A DNA stretch of 64,000 nt, taken from assembly GCA_050952845.1 (NCBI GenBank), contig JBMNLP010000001.1, forward strand, positions 2,480,001-2,544,000, read 5' to 3'. Source of the stretch: JAGVSV01 sp050952845. GTDB taxonomy: Bacteria; Bacillota; Clostridia; Christensenellales; Aristaeellaceae. Position numbers and translations under genes: made by a program. Numbering within the stretch: position 1 is the first letter of the stretch; every line of letters begins with the position of its first letter. The notes beneath the pieces were generated by a model, which had not been told where the DNA came from, did no database searches, and was given only the letters and a program-made list of their open reading frames with translations. Below, in pieces: positions 17,313 to 26,984 of the stretch.

Positions 17313-17604
17313 CGCCTCTAATAAAATATATCATATGTGCTGCTTTTTGTTAAGTTACTATAATGAAACGCTTTACAGGTTTAAGTTGATGTAGCTTTTT
17401 CCTCAAACATGTTAACGTGATCATTTTGTAGTTAATGCGTTGTTTAGGTCACACGAAACTTAAAAAATCGTCAAGAGACAAAAGACCAAAAAATAGTTTT
17501 ATATTGTCCAAAAATTGATATAGACTAAACAAACAATGATGTTTCATAATATATTAAAAGCAATTGTGATGTAAGCAATTGCAATAATAATGGGGGGATA
17601 TCAA
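17313..17604 (+). promoter_or_regulatory. Upstream region of the island sugar operon, with a 9-bp direct repeat
   Basis: About 290 AT-rich bases precede the binding-protein gene. I see no consensus promoter. AAGCAATTG occurs twice (17558-17566 and 17573-17581), 15 bp apart, just before the GGGGGG ribosome site. It could be a regulator site or a leader element. A weak TTTTAT...TATAGA pair lies near 17500-17525. Confidence 0.3.
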
Positions 17605-19125
17605 ATGAAGATGAGAGTGGTATCGTTTCTGTTGGTTTTTGGCTTGCTGTTGATAGGCTGTCCTGCAATTGCCGAAGAGGCTCCTGTTGAGATCCATTGG
17701 TTTTGCATCGACAACTCGTCCGGTTCAGTTTCTCTGAACGCAGATATGCCTGTCTGGAAGCAATTGGCTGAACGAAACAACCTGGTTATCAACATTGAAG
17801 CCGTTTCCGGCGCAGACCTTGGTCAGAAGTTTAACCTCTACTTATCCTCTGGCGACATGCCTGATGTCATGCAGGCGCCAAACATGGACATTGTTAACCA
17901 GTACGGCATGCAAGGTGCATTTGTTGCTCTGGATGAGCATCTGGATACAATGTCCAACGTACAGGCATATCTTAACAGTGATGAACAGCTGAAGAAGGCA
18001 TTGACTGCTAGTGATGGTCATGTATATGCTATCTCTGAGTACCGTCCCTTCCCGAACACCGAACCTAACCCGCTGATTCGTCAGGATTGGCTGGACAATC
18101 TCGACCTTGAGATGCCTACTACTATCGATGAGTGGTACCATGTTTTAAAAGCTTTCAAGGAGCAAGACGCCAATGGCAATGGCGATCCGGATGATGAGAT
18201 CCCGTTCTCTGGCTTCTTTGGGGGCCTTAGCAAATTCAAGGGCTTACTTAGAGGTTTTGGCATCATTTACGATTTCTATCCGGATGAGAATGGTCAGTAT
18301 CAGTACTGGTATATCTCTGACGAAATGCGTGAAGCCATTACTTGGCTGCACAAGCTTTATAATGAAGGCTTGATTGACGCCGATATCGCTTCTAATGATC
18401 AAACTCTTTTTGATCAGAAGTTCGACAACAACACTGTTGGTGTTTTCGATGGCTACTTCTTTACCAGCGTCATCAACAAGAATGCCCTCGGTGCCACCCT
18501 GTTACCGGGAATCAAGCTTATTGGCGCACCGCCGATCCAGATGGCAGACGGTGGATACGCGGTTTCTACTTCTCTTGTGGCGCTGTGTTACTACACAATT
18601 AACGCCGCAAGTGACAAGATCAACGAATGCTTGAAACTATTTGACTACATCTGGAGTGAGGAAGGTATGTTGCTGACCACCATGGGTATTGAGGGCGAGA
18701 CTTGGATAACGGATGGCGACAAGGGGCCGGTCTACACAGATGTTATTTTAAACAATCCTGAAGGTATGAGCGGCACCAATGCACTTCGCTCCTACGGTGG
18801 ACTTAACGGCATGCCCTATATCCACTCCCCGATGTACCGCATTGGCTTATATCCCGAAGAATTGCGTGAGATGGCACAGAATACTTACGATACCTATGCT
18901 GCCGTCGCCAAGTACAATCCGATTTCTTTAGCTTTTACTGAGGATGAGACTGCTGTGAATGCGACCTATCTGGGCGATATCAACACGTTCGTTAATGAAA
19001 TGTTACTAAAGTTCATCTATGGTCAGGAAGCTCTGGATGGATGGGATGCTTTTGTGGATAATGTGAAAGCAATGCAACTCAATACAGTTCTTGCAAACTA
19101 TCAAGCGGCTTATGAACGCAAGTAG
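17605..19125 (+). CDS. Sugar-binding lipoprotein of the second Lpl-type ABC importer
   Basis: 506 residues from the ATG at 17605, which follows GGGGGG by seven bases. The N-terminus MKMRVVSFLLVFGLLLIGC is a lipoprotein signal with lipobox LIGC, so the mature protein is anchored at Cys19. The body shows LplA-type features (YLSSGDMPDVMQAPN, GHVYAISEYRPFP, DANGNGDPDDEIPFSGFF). It captures a sugar or glycan at the cell surface for the two permeases downstream. An intergenic hairpin and a palindromic repeat separate it from them. It differs from the binding protein at 5870-7381 in having a lipid anchor. Confidence 0.88.
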   Translation: MKMRVVSFLLVFGLLLIGCPAIAEEAPVEIHWFCIDNSSGSVSLNADMPVWKQLAERNNLVINIEAVSGADLGQKFNLYLSSGDMPDVMQAPNMDIVNQYGMQGAFVALDEHLDTMSNVQAYLNSDEQLKKALTASDGHVYAISEYRPFPNTEPNPLIRQDWLDNLDLEMPTTIDEWYHVLKAFKEQDANGNGDPDDEIPFSGFFGGLSKFKGLLRGFGIIYDFYPDENGQYQYWYISDEMREAITWLHKLYNEGLIDADIASNDQTLFDQKFDNNTVGVFDGYFFTSVINKNALGATLLPGIKLIGAPPIQMADGGYAVSTSLVALCYYTINAASDKINECLKLFDYIWSEEGMLLTTMGIEGETWITDGDKGPVYTDVILNNPEGMSGTNALRSYGGLNGMPYIHSPMYRIGLYPEELREMAQNTYDTYAAVAKYNPISLAFTEDETAVNATYLGDINTFVNEMLLKFIYGQEALDGWDAFVDNVKAMQLNTVLANYQAAYERK

Positions 19126-19135
19126 GTTGTAAGTT

Positions 19136-19171
19136 GCAGCTCTGCAAGGAAATCCTTGCAGAGCTGCTTTT
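19136..19171 (+). terminator. Hairpin with T-run after the binding-protein gene
   Basis: A 14-bp perfect stem (GCAGCTCTGCAAGG with its complement) with an AAAT loop is followed by TTTT. Because it lies inside an operon it probably acts as a partial terminator or mRNA stabiliser. Confidence 0.7.
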
Positions 19172-19231
19172 ACAATGTACCCCACTTGTCTAACAAATAC
19201 TGCGAGTTAGTCGGCTCTACTAATTGATCTG

Positions 19232-19372
19232 AAAAAACAATAATGCATCCAAAGGGTCAAAGGAGTATGTCTTGCGGCTATCAGCTGTTCAGTCAGTGTA
19301 GCGTTGCTACGCTTTCCACGTTGCCCCCTTGCTGCAAGACAAAGCTCATTATAATGATGCATTCATGTTTTC
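19232..19372. repeat. Imperfect-palindrome dispersed repeat, copy 2
   Basis: Related to the elements at 1988-2150 and 26954-27109. It keeps AATGCATCCAAAGGG, the central GTAGCGTTGCTACGC hairpin and CTTGCTGCAAG, and ends GATGCATTCATG. It is shorter and more diverged. It sits within the operon and ends four bases before the GGAGG site of the first permease. Confidence 0.75.
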
Positions 19373-19387
19373 TATGGAGGAATTAAG

Positions 19388-20344
19388 ATGCTGCCTATAA
19401 ACAACACCGAGGTTAAAATGAGCGATAAGGCGAGAATTGGAGGGCGCCTCCTTCGTTCACTGAAGCGCGATTACTGTCTTTATCTGATCGCCCTTCCGGT
19501 AATTGCCTATTTTGTACTTTTCAAATATGCACCGATGTATGGTCTGGTCATCGCCTTCATGCGATATTCACCATTCAAAGGAATTTCGGGCAGCACATGG
19601 ATCGGCTTTCAGAACTTCCAAACATTTTTCAATTCTGTCTATTTCTTCCGCCTACTGCGTAACACAGCGTTGATTAGTCTCTACAATCTGATCTTTTCCT
19701 TTCCGGTTCCGATTATATTGGCTCTTCTGTTCAACGAACTAAAGAATCAGAAGTTCAAAAAACTGGTTCAAACCATCAGCTATTTGCCTCACTTTATCTC
19801 CACCGTGGTTGTCGTCAGCATGATAACTACAATTCTCAACAGTTACAATGGCATCGTCAACAATGTGATGGCTTCGATGGGTATGACGCGTATCGATTTT
19901 CTGCAGCGTCCGGAGATGTTTCGTCCAATCTACATTGTTAGCGGCATCTGGCAGAATGCCGGTTGGAACTCAATTATCTATCTGGCCGCTATCGCTGGTG
20001 TCTCGCCTGAGTTGTACGAGGCAGCGACCATCGATGGTGCAGATCGATTTCAGCGCGTGATTTACATTACATTCCCAGCGATTATACCAACCATCACCAT
20101 ACTTTTTATTATGAATATCGGTGGTTTCATGACCGTTGGCTTTGAAAAGATATTGCTGATGTACAATGAACTGACCTATGAAACGGCGGATGTTATTTCT
20201 ACATATGTCTATCGAAAGGGAATTCTCAGCAACGAATTTGGCTACTCGACGGCAGTGGATATGTTCAATGCAGTAATCAATTTGGTTTTATTAGCATCGA
20301 CAAACCTGTTTTGTAAAAAAATCAGCGATACCTCGCTGTGGTAA
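19388..20344 (+). CDS. Sugar ABC transporter permease, LplB/UgpA type
   Basis: 318 residues with six predicted membrane segments after a short basic N-terminus. The EAA loop is GVSPELYEAATIDGADRFQR, followed by TFPAIIPTITIL. It is similar along its length to the permease at 8369-9361, including the C-terminal KKISDTSLW. GGAGG lies seven bases before the ATG. It pairs with the next gene to form the membrane channel. Confidence 0.9.
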   Translation: MLPINNTEVKMSDKARIGGRLLRSLKRDYCLYLIALPVIAYFVLFKYAPMYGLVIAFMRYSPFKGISGSTWIGFQNFQTFFNSVYFFRLLRNTALISLYNLIFSFPVPIILALLFNELKNQKFKKLVQTISYLPHFISTVVVVSMITTILNSYNGIVNNVMASMGMTRIDFLQRPEMFRPIYIVSGIWQNAGWNSIIYLAAIAGVSPELYEAATIDGADRFQRVIYITFPAIIPTITILFIMNIGGFMTVGFEKILLMYNELTYETADVISTYVYRKGILSNEFGYSTAVDMFNAVINLVLLASTNLFCKKISDTSLW

Positions 20345-20357
20345 AGGAGATGAGTTC

Positions 20358-21251
20358 ATGAAAAGAAAAAACAAGATTAGCAAATCTCGTGGCAGTCGCA
20401 TGTTTGATACACTCAATGTGTGTCTGCAGATTCTGATTGCGCTCATCTGCTTTTATCCATTTTGGTATATTGCAGTGTGCTCCATTAGCGAGGGCATGCT
20501 GGTGCAGGCTGGCAAAGTATTCTTATACCCCATCAACTTCAATCTGAAAGCTTACGCCATGCTGTTCAAATATGAAAATATAGCTCTTGCGTACTATAAT
20601 ACGCTCTGGTATGTTATAATAGGAACTACCATTAATCTGGTGATGACATTCATGGGTGCATATGTGGTTTCAAGACATCATTTTGCCCTGCGAAAAGTAC
20701 TAATGGTGTTTATCACCTTTACCATGTTCTTCAGTGGTGGCATGATTCCTACGTTTCTTTGGATCAAACAACTACGTCTGCTGAACACCCGCTGGTCTAT
20801 TGTGTTGCCCGGCGCGATCAATGTCTACAACATGATCGTCATACGCACCTTCATTCAGTCTGAAATTCCGGACAGCCTGACTGAATCAGCTTACATCGAC
20901 GGTGCGAATGATTTTGTCATCATGTGGCAAATTGTGTTGCCGCTGTGCAAGGCAGTCATGGCAGTCATGGTGCTGTTCTACGGCGTAGGCCACTGGAATT
21001 CCTACTTCAGCGCGATGATCTACCTCAATGACAAAATGCTTCACCCAATTCAGCTGCTATTGCGCACATTGGTTATTCAGAATTCAGTGAACGCGCTGAT
21101 GGGTGATACCGCCGCCGAGGATAAAGCTGTGGTTGGGCTTTCTATTCAGTATGCTGCAATTGTCATAGCTACGTTGCCAATTCTGTGTATTTATCCATTC
21201 CTGCAGAAGTACTTCACCAAAGGCGTCATGATTGGTGCCATCAAGGGCTGA
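20358..21251 (+). CDS. Sugar ABC transporter permease, LplC/MalG type
   Basis: 297 residues. The EAA loop reads SEIPDSLTESAYIDGANDFV followed by LPLCKAVMAVM, and the C-terminus LQKYFTKGVMIGAIKG is the LplC signature. It starts 13 bp after the first permease with AAAGGAG upstream. No ATPase gene is present in the operon. Confidence 0.9.
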   Translation: MKRKNKISKSRGSRMFDTLNVCLQILIALICFYPFWYIAVCSISEGMLVQAGKVFLYPINFNLKAYAMLFKYENIALAYYNTLWYVIIGTTINLVMTFMGAYVVSRHHFALRKVLMVFITFTMFFSGGMIPTFLWIKQLRLLNTRWSIVLPGAINVYNMIVIRTFIQSEIPDSLTESAYIDGANDFVIMWQIVLPLCKAVMAVMVLFYGVGHWNSYFSAMIYLNDKMLHPIQLLLRTLVIQNSVNALMGDTAAEDKAVVGLSIQYAAIVIATLPILCIYPFLQKYFTKGVMIGAIKG

Positions 21252-21271
21252 TTTAGAAAGGATGGTTGAAC

Positions 21272-23587
21272 ATGCTTTGCGAACCGAAATTAATCCAGCT
21301 TTCTACGGACATTCTCGTTATCGGCGGAGGGCTTCCCGGTGTATGCGCAGCAATTCAAGCAGCACAAGCTGGCGCGGACGTTATTTTAGTGGAGCGCGGC
21401 CGAACGCTTGGTGGCAACTGCGGTCCCGAGTTAGGCGTACATCCTTCTGATGCGCATCGCTTTCATCCCTACATGGTGTCCGTCGGCACTGTCGGTAAAC
21501 TGATTGAGGATGCTGCCTTTGAAAGCGCAAAAACTTCCACAGCTTGGTTTCACTACAATATCTCTCAGCGCTGGGACACGATCATGATTCAAGCATTGGA
21601 AAAAGCCGGTGTGCATGTGTTGAGATGCCATTACGCCCATTCACCCGAGGTAGAGGACGAAAAGATTACTGCCGTCATTTGTGAAGATACGGCTGCATAC
21701 GAGCGCGTGCGTATTGAGGTTCGTGGTTCAGTCATTGATGCCAGCGGCGATGGCAATGTTTCCGACCTTGCTGGTGCAACGTGGCGCATGGGCCGCGAAG
21801 CCAAGTCCGAATATAACGAGCGTATCGCGCCGGAAATAGCGGATTCGCTGACGATGGGTTCTAGCGTTGTGGTGCTGGTTCACAAAACCGACCATGAGGT
21901 TAAATTCGTTCCTCCAGAGGGCACGCCACCCTTTAAGCCTGGTTATGGCGGCATGCTCAACTTCAATCCAGGCAGCTCCGAGTCGCTACAGTTCTTCTTC
22001 CCCTGCGAAACCGGTGGCGATATCAACACCATCAAGGATGAACATACTATCTATGACCGACTGCTGAAGATGATCTACAGCGCATGGAACCGCATCAAGA
22101 ACGATATTGCTGTGGAGACAGCCAAAAACTGGGACATACTGTGGATGAGTCCACGCATTGGTAAGCGTGAAAGCCGTCGTTTCATGGGTGATTATGTGCT
22201 TAACCTCAATGATGTGGAAACTGGCCGCTGCTTCGATGATGCTATCGCCGCGGGCGGTTTCGCCGTGGACATTCACTATCCGCGTCCCGATACGCCTGAA
22301 TATGTCAAAATAGTTTACTATAGTACGCCACCTGTGTACACCATCCCCTACCGCAGTATTTATTCCCGCGATGTGAAGAATCTCTTCTTTGCCTCACGAT
22401 TACTGAGCGTCACCCATCTTGCCCATGGTACTGTACGCCTGCAACGCACCTTAGCAACTATCGGTCAGGCGGCGGGCATGGCGGCAGCGATGTGTTTCGA
22501 GAAGAATATCATGCCTCGCGAGCTATATCAGCAGGGTTATGTTGACGAACTGCGCCAACGCCTGCTGCGCAATGACGCGGCTATCCCTGGCGCAATCAAA
22601 AACGATCCTGCAGACATGACCGCTTTTGCGCGTATCAAAGCTAGCAGCGAGCAGAAATATGGTGTCGGTGTACCCACTTGCTTTGTACTATTGGACCGCA
22701 TCCGCGGTTGTGAGTTATGGGATTTTGAAACGAAAATTAATCGTGTTTCTTTCCACCTACGAAATGCATCTTCTAAACCGTGCTGTCTCAGGGCAAAACT
22801 GCTCCGTTTCGCTCCCGAACGCCCCTATCTGCTACAGGGTGAGCGCAAGCATTTCGATTACTATTCCTGCCGTAACGAAGCGGAATGGGGCAGTGACCAC
22901 AAACTCGAACACTTCAAAGAAATAGGTACGGCAGAGTCGCTCCTTCCGGCAAACTTCGACGGTATGCTGTCCTTTGAGTTCGCTACAGACCTGTCCGCAA
23001 AGAACATGGGCAACGATGACGACCGGGTAATGGTTTTGCTTGAGCCTTGTGAGGGAGTTGAGTTGGGTATGCTGGATGATTTTCATGAGTTTGTTCGCAG
23101 CGTTGAAGGCATAGAAGATGGAAGCTATATCGTTCGTCCAAGGACCTGCGCCTATGTGTTGGAACCTGCGCCCGCCTATGGAGAAGCGCGACAGGCTCTC
23201 AATGGCTGGATACGCCGTTTTTGCACCAATCCTATCAATATGTGGCGACCTTTGGAGCTTCCTGCCACAGCAACCTTGTGCTGGGACAAAGCTTTTGATG
23301 TCGGTGAGGTTCAACTGACGTTCGACACATTGGAACGCACCGCCCATGAAATGCCATTTGAGTGTAAAAAGCAGGCGTCTGCCCAGTGTGTGAAAGCGTT
23401 TACTGTATGTTCATTTGTCGGTGACATAAAAACCGCCGCCGTGTGCATGGAGGACAATCATAACCGAATGGTACGCATCCACCTTGGCGGCGCCAAGTGT
23501 GACCGCATGACAGTTGAACTCAGGAAGACTTGGGAAGCCGGAAGGTTGCCCGGCTTGTACGACATTAGGGTATATAGGACAGAATAG
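21272..23587 (+). CDS. Large FAD-dependent oxidoreductase (PF12831 type) with extra C-terminal domain
   Basis: About 772 residues. Residues 1-440 are a PF12831-type oxidoreductase: Rossmann motif ILVIGGGLPGVCAAIQAA, VERGRTLGGNCGPE, DASGDGNVSDLAGATWRMGR, and near the end LFFASRLLSVTHLAHG with GQAAGMAAAMC. The remaining ~330 residues are beta-rich and look like an accessory or discoidin-like domain; I cannot name it. The two FAD proteins at 3136-5812 lack this extension. I chose the ATG at 21272 (AAAGGA upstream); an in-frame TTG lies at 21266. It is cytoplasmic. The gene lies between the permeases and the sensor kinase, so it probably acts on the imported compound; this is inference. Confidence 0.82.
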   Translation: MLCEPKLIQLSTDILVIGGGLPGVCAAIQAAQAGADVILVERGRTLGGNCGPELGVHPSDAHRFHPYMVSVGTVGKLIEDAAFESAKTSTAWFHYNISQRWDTIMIQALEKAGVHVLRCHYAHSPEVEDEKITAVICEDTAAYERVRIEVRGSVIDASGDGNVSDLAGATWRMGREAKSEYNERIAPEIADSLTMGSSVVVLVHKTDHEVKFVPPEGTPPFKPGYGGMLNFNPGSSESLQFFFPCETGGDINTIKDEHTIYDRLLKMIYSAWNRIKNDIAVETAKNWDILWMSPRIGKRESRRFMGDYVLNLNDVETGRCFDDAIAAGGFAVDIHYPRPDTPEYVKIVYYSTPPVYTIPYRSIYSRDVKNLFFASRLLSVTHLAHGTVRLQRTLATIGQAAGMAAAMCFEKNIMPRELYQQGYVDELRQRLLRNDAAIPGAIKNDPADMTAFARIKASSEQKYGVGVPTCFVLLDRIRGCELWDFETKINRVSFHLRNASSKPCCLRAKLLRFAPERPYLLQGERKHFDYYSCRNEAEWGSDHKLEHFKEIGTAESLLPANFDGMLSFEFATDLSAKNMGNDDDRVMVLLEPCEGVELGMLDDFHEFVRSVEGIEDGSYIVRPRTCAYVLEPAPAYGEARQALNGWIRRFCTNPINMWRPLELPATATLCWDKAFDVGEVQLTFDTLERTAHEMPFECKKQASAQCVKAFTVCSFVGDIKTAAVCMEDNHNRMVRIHLGGAKCDRMTVELRKTWEAGRLPGLYDIRVYRTE

Positions 23588-23632
23588 GTGTGCAGATCTC
23601 ACATGATACTTTACAGATAAGGAGATAAATGC

Positions 23633-25438
23633 GTGAAATTCAGGACTAGAATCATCTTAGCCATTACTGTGTTCGGCGTGGTGATCGTCTTGACCGTTTT
23701 CTTCTATTTCAACACTACAGTTCGAGAGAAGCTCATCTGTAACGCATCTGCTTATTCAAACAAGGAATTTCTTCAAACAGTGGATAACATCGAAATGCTG
23801 GTAGAAATGTTCAGCAACGCCGGCAACATCATTTGTCTGAATTCCAATCTATCTAACCAGATTCTGAACTACGAAGACAAGTCGCCGTGGGAACGCTATA
23901 AGATATACGAAGAGCTCTTCCATGAACTTCAATCCGTACGAAACGTATTGCTATTTGATTACACGTTAGATGTTTACATTTTTATTCCTGGCCGCAGCGG
24001 TCCAATCTACAGCAACTCCGCCCCCTGCTCCGTCCAGTTTGCGGACATCATCCAAATGGACTGGTTCAATGGCTTGTCATTTATTTACAGTCAGGGGCAG
24101 TGGCTAACACCTGCAGAGCATTATCTGCCGTCAAACATCGCTGCACAGTCCTTCATCATGCTTTCGCCCATCTGGAAGTCTAATGCGCTGGATTATGTTG
24201 GCTTTCTCATGATCGAAGTGGATGAACGCACTTCTTTTCGCAAGCTGTTACGGGAAGAAAACACTAGCAACGCAACCAAACTGTATCTGTTCAATGAGAA
24301 GAATGTACTGATTAGCAGCACAGACGGAACTGACTATGGTTTGAGTATGGAGGAGCTCGGCTTTCCTGTGGAAATACCTGACGATGAAAGATTTTGGAAC
24401 ATCCTGACTTATGAAGATATCGAACCCATGCAATTGAGTTATGCGCGTATCGATTTAACAGACTGGGTACTGCTGAAATGCGAACCTTACAAAATGTTGA
24501 TTGCACAGGCTGACAAAATGAAGGGCGAACTGATTGTCCTTTTAGTGATCTCGATGCTTTTAATGGTGATTGTGTTGGCACTATACAGTAACAGACTCGT
24601 CAGTCCCCTTCAACAAATAGCAGTAGCTGCCCGTGAGATTTCCAACGGGCATTTTGATCTTCGGATCGGCCTGCGCCGACGCGACGAAATTGGGTATCTT
24701 TCTGAAGCCTTCGACAGTATGAGTCAGGACATCTCCGACCTCATGCAGCAGCTCAGGGAGGAAAGCGAACTACGCAATCGGCTATACATAGAAATGCTGC
24801 GCAACCAGCTGGATCCACACATGCTGTTCAATTCACTCACAAGCATTCGTTCAGTGGCAAATCTCAACGGCAACACAACCATTGCCCAGATGATTACCCA
24901 TCTTGCATATCTGCTGGAATCAGCATTGGGTAAGAACGATGAATTCATTCCACTGTATGAAGAGTTGACATTCTGCGAACACTTTGTGAAATTTCAGCAG
25001 CTGCGTTTTAATCAATTTGAATATATCACGCAGGTGGATTCAGCCGCGATGGAATGTATGATACCGAGAATGATGATTCAGCCGCTGATTGAAAACAGCA
25101 TCCGCCATGGCTTCCATAACAATCCTATCCAGGCTAGCATCTCACTGACTGTGAAAAAAGACGGACAATGGCTGTGCATTGAATTATGCGACAATGGTGT
25201 CGGAATCAGCGCTGAAGCTGTTGCGGAGATATTCAATGGCAGGACCGAGCGAAAGATCGGCTTGAAAAACATCTATTCACGCCTGCGTCTTTATTATGCA
25301 GATATTGCTGAACAGCGCAGCGTTTCTCTGATGCAGATCAACGCGTTGCCGGAATGCGGAACCTGTGTTCTTATAACCATTCCAGAAAAACCAAACAAAA
25401 AATATTACAGGAAAGGAGCCGATGATCCACATGCTTAA
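23633..25438 (+). CDS. YesM-type sensor histidine kinase
   Basis: 601 residues. An N-terminal membrane helix (about 8-28) and a second helix (about 300-322) bracket an extracellular sensor of about 270 residues. A HAMP region follows (VSPLQQIAVAAREISNGHFD). The phosphoacceptor histidine is in RNQLDPHMLFNSLTSIRS, and the ATPase has the N-box IQPLIENSIRHGF and the G-box LCDNGVGIS. This is the LytS/YesM class that pairs with AraC-type regulators. The start is GTG, since the nearby ATG frame stops at once; AAGGAG precedes it. It overlaps the regulator gene by 17 bases and probably senses the transported glycan. Confidence 0.92.
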   Translation: MKFRTRIILAITVFGVVIVLTVFFYFNTTVREKLICNASAYSNKEFLQTVDNIEMLVEMFSNAGNIICLNSNLSNQILNYEDKSPWERYKIYEELFHELQSVRNVLLFDYTLDVYIFIPGRSGPIYSNSAPCSVQFADIIQMDWFNGLSFIYSQGQWLTPAEHYLPSNIAAQSFIMLSPIWKSNALDYVGFLMIEVDERTSFRKLLREENTSNATKLYLFNEKNVLISSTDGTDYGLSMEELGFPVEIPDDERFWNILTYEDIEPMQLSYARIDLTDWVLLKCEPYKMLIAQADKMKGELIVLLVISMLLMVIVLALYSNRLVSPLQQIAVAAREISNGHFDLRIGLRRRDEIGYLSEAFDSMSQDISDLMQQLREESELRNRLYIEMLRNQLDPHMLFNSLTSIRSVANLNGNTTIAQMITHLAYLLESALGKNDEFIPLYEELTFCEHFVKFQQLRFNQFEYITQVDSAAMECMIPRMMIQPLIENSIRHGFHNNPIQASISLTVKKDGQWLCIELCDNGVGISAEAVAEIFNGRTERKIGLKNIYSRLRLYYADIAEQRSVSLMQINALPECGTCVLITIPEKPNKKYYRKGADDPHA

Positions 25439-26984
25439 AGTTTTGATCGTTGACGACGAACAATTGAGTCGGATCGAACTTGTGAGCATGCTCAAGCGTT
25501 GCTCGTGCCGGTGTACCGTTGTCGGTACCTGTGAAAACGGTCGTCAGGGGCTTGAATTCATAGAAGTCATCCAACCCGACGTCATCATCGCTGATATCCG
25601 GATGCCGGTCATGGACGGATTAGAAATGGTCCGCCGACTGCGTGAACGCGATAGCAGTGTTGCAGTTGTCATGCTAACCGGCTACGCAGAATTTCAATAT
25701 GTTCAGGAAGCGCTCCGGCTGGGTGCGATAGATTACATAGAAAAATGGAAGCTGGATGATGAATACCTAACTGGTGTACTTCAACGCGCGCGCAAGCATC
25801 TTGCTCTCTCTTCTGCATCGCCAATTGACCGATGCGGAACCAATGACAGCACGCTTTTGCAGAAATTACGCCGTTGGGAACGCTGCTTGGAACTCAGAGA
25901 GGATCATCCTGATCTGACTGTTGCCGACGCTTTTGCAGAAATTCGCATCTTTTCTATGGAGACCGGACTCTATGCCTCCACAGAATGGGAACAGACAATC
26001 CGCTCGGTTCTTCAGGATGTGTTGATGACCTATGAAAGAATGGGCGTCAGTGGCCGTATGGTTGCAGATGCACCGCACAGGTACTGGCTGATGCTGAATC
26101 TGTGTGAGCAATATGATAAAAGCATTGTTGAGAATCTCATAAACCATCTAAGGACGATACTAAAAACTTGTTTGAACGCTGAAGTTCAGTGTGGCTATGC
26201 TATACGCAGTCAAGATTTGTCCGCAGTGTGCTTCCGCCGCGCAGTCACCTGTTGTGAAGAGGCATTCTGGACCGGTTCACTTTTTTGCACCGTCTCGTCA
26301 GAACGAAGCAGCATCGTACAGAGATGGGATATGGAGTGCCTGCGGCAGTGTATCCTGCACGCTGATTCCGACGCACTTTCTATATGGATTAAGAACACTC
26401 TCCGTCAGACAATGCAGCCACCACAGCCAACCCGCGCTGCGTTTCAGGATATACTTCTGCGAACGCTTAACGGACTTGAAAGTGAAGCCAGCAGCTTCTC
26501 CGCCGAAGTATTGTCTGCACACAAAACCGCCATTGTAGCTAGCGCTACATTAGGCGTTATGATGCAATTTTTTCAAGCGGCATGCGAGATGTTTTGCAAG
26601 CAATCTGTCAGTAGTCATGCAGATGATGATGCTTTAGCCTGCGCCTATGATTTCATCTGCCTGAATTACATGGAACCTATCCGACTCACCGATGTGGCAA
26701 AGGAAGCTGCAATGAATCCCGCCTATCTTAGTTCCCAGTTCAAGAAACGCTACGGATATAGTCTGGTCACCTTTCGGAATATGCTACGCGTTAAGAAAGC
26801 AAAGGAATTTCTGCAGAACACAAGCATGACGATCTCTGAGATTAGCATGAGCGTTGGCTTTAACAACGCCTCTTATTTCACCAAAATCTTTCGCAAAATG
26901 ACCGGCTGCCAGCCATTGGCCTATCGGCACGGGATTCGGGAAGATAATAATTTACGTAAAACATTCATGCATCCAAAGGGCTGA
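25422..26984 (+). CDS. AraC-type response regulator
   Basis: 520 residues. The receiver domain (1-125) has the acidic pair DD at 11-12, the phosphoacceptor Asp58 in IIADIRMPVMDG and the conserved lysine in YIEKWK. A linker of about 280 residues follows. The C-terminal AraC domain has two helix-turn-helix units (LTDVAKEAAMNPAYLSSQFK and TISEISMSVGFNNASYFTKI). It overlaps the sensor kinase gene by 17 bases and likely controls the upstream transport operon. The last nine codons (RKTFMHPKG) and the TGA stop lie within palindromic repeat copy 3, so the present C-terminus was created or altered by that element. Confidence 0.92.
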   Translation: MIHMLKVLIVDDEQLSRIELVSMLKRCSCRCTVVGTCENGRQGLEFIEVIQPDVIIADIRMPVMDGLEMVRRLRERDSSVAVVMLTGYAEFQYVQEALRLGAIDYIEKWKLDDEYLTGVLQRARKHLALSSASPIDRCGTNDSTLLQKLRRWERCLELREDHPDLTVADAFAEIRIFSMETGLYASTEWEQTIRSVLQDVLMTYERMGVSGRMVADAPHRYWLMLNLCEQYDKSIVENLINHLRTILKTCLNAEVQCGYAIRSQDLSAVCFRRAVTCCEEAFWTGSLFCTVSSERSSIVQRWDMECLRQCILHADSDALSIWIKNTLRQTMQPPQPTRAAFQDILLRTLNGLESEASSFSAEVLSAHKTAIVASATLGVMMQFFQAACEMFCKQSVSSHADDDALACAYDFICLNYMEPIRLTDVAKEAAMNPAYLSSQFKKRYGYSLVTFRNMLRVKKAKEFLQNTSMTISEISMSVGFNNASYFTKIFRKMTGCQPLAYRHGIREDNNLRKTFMHPKG

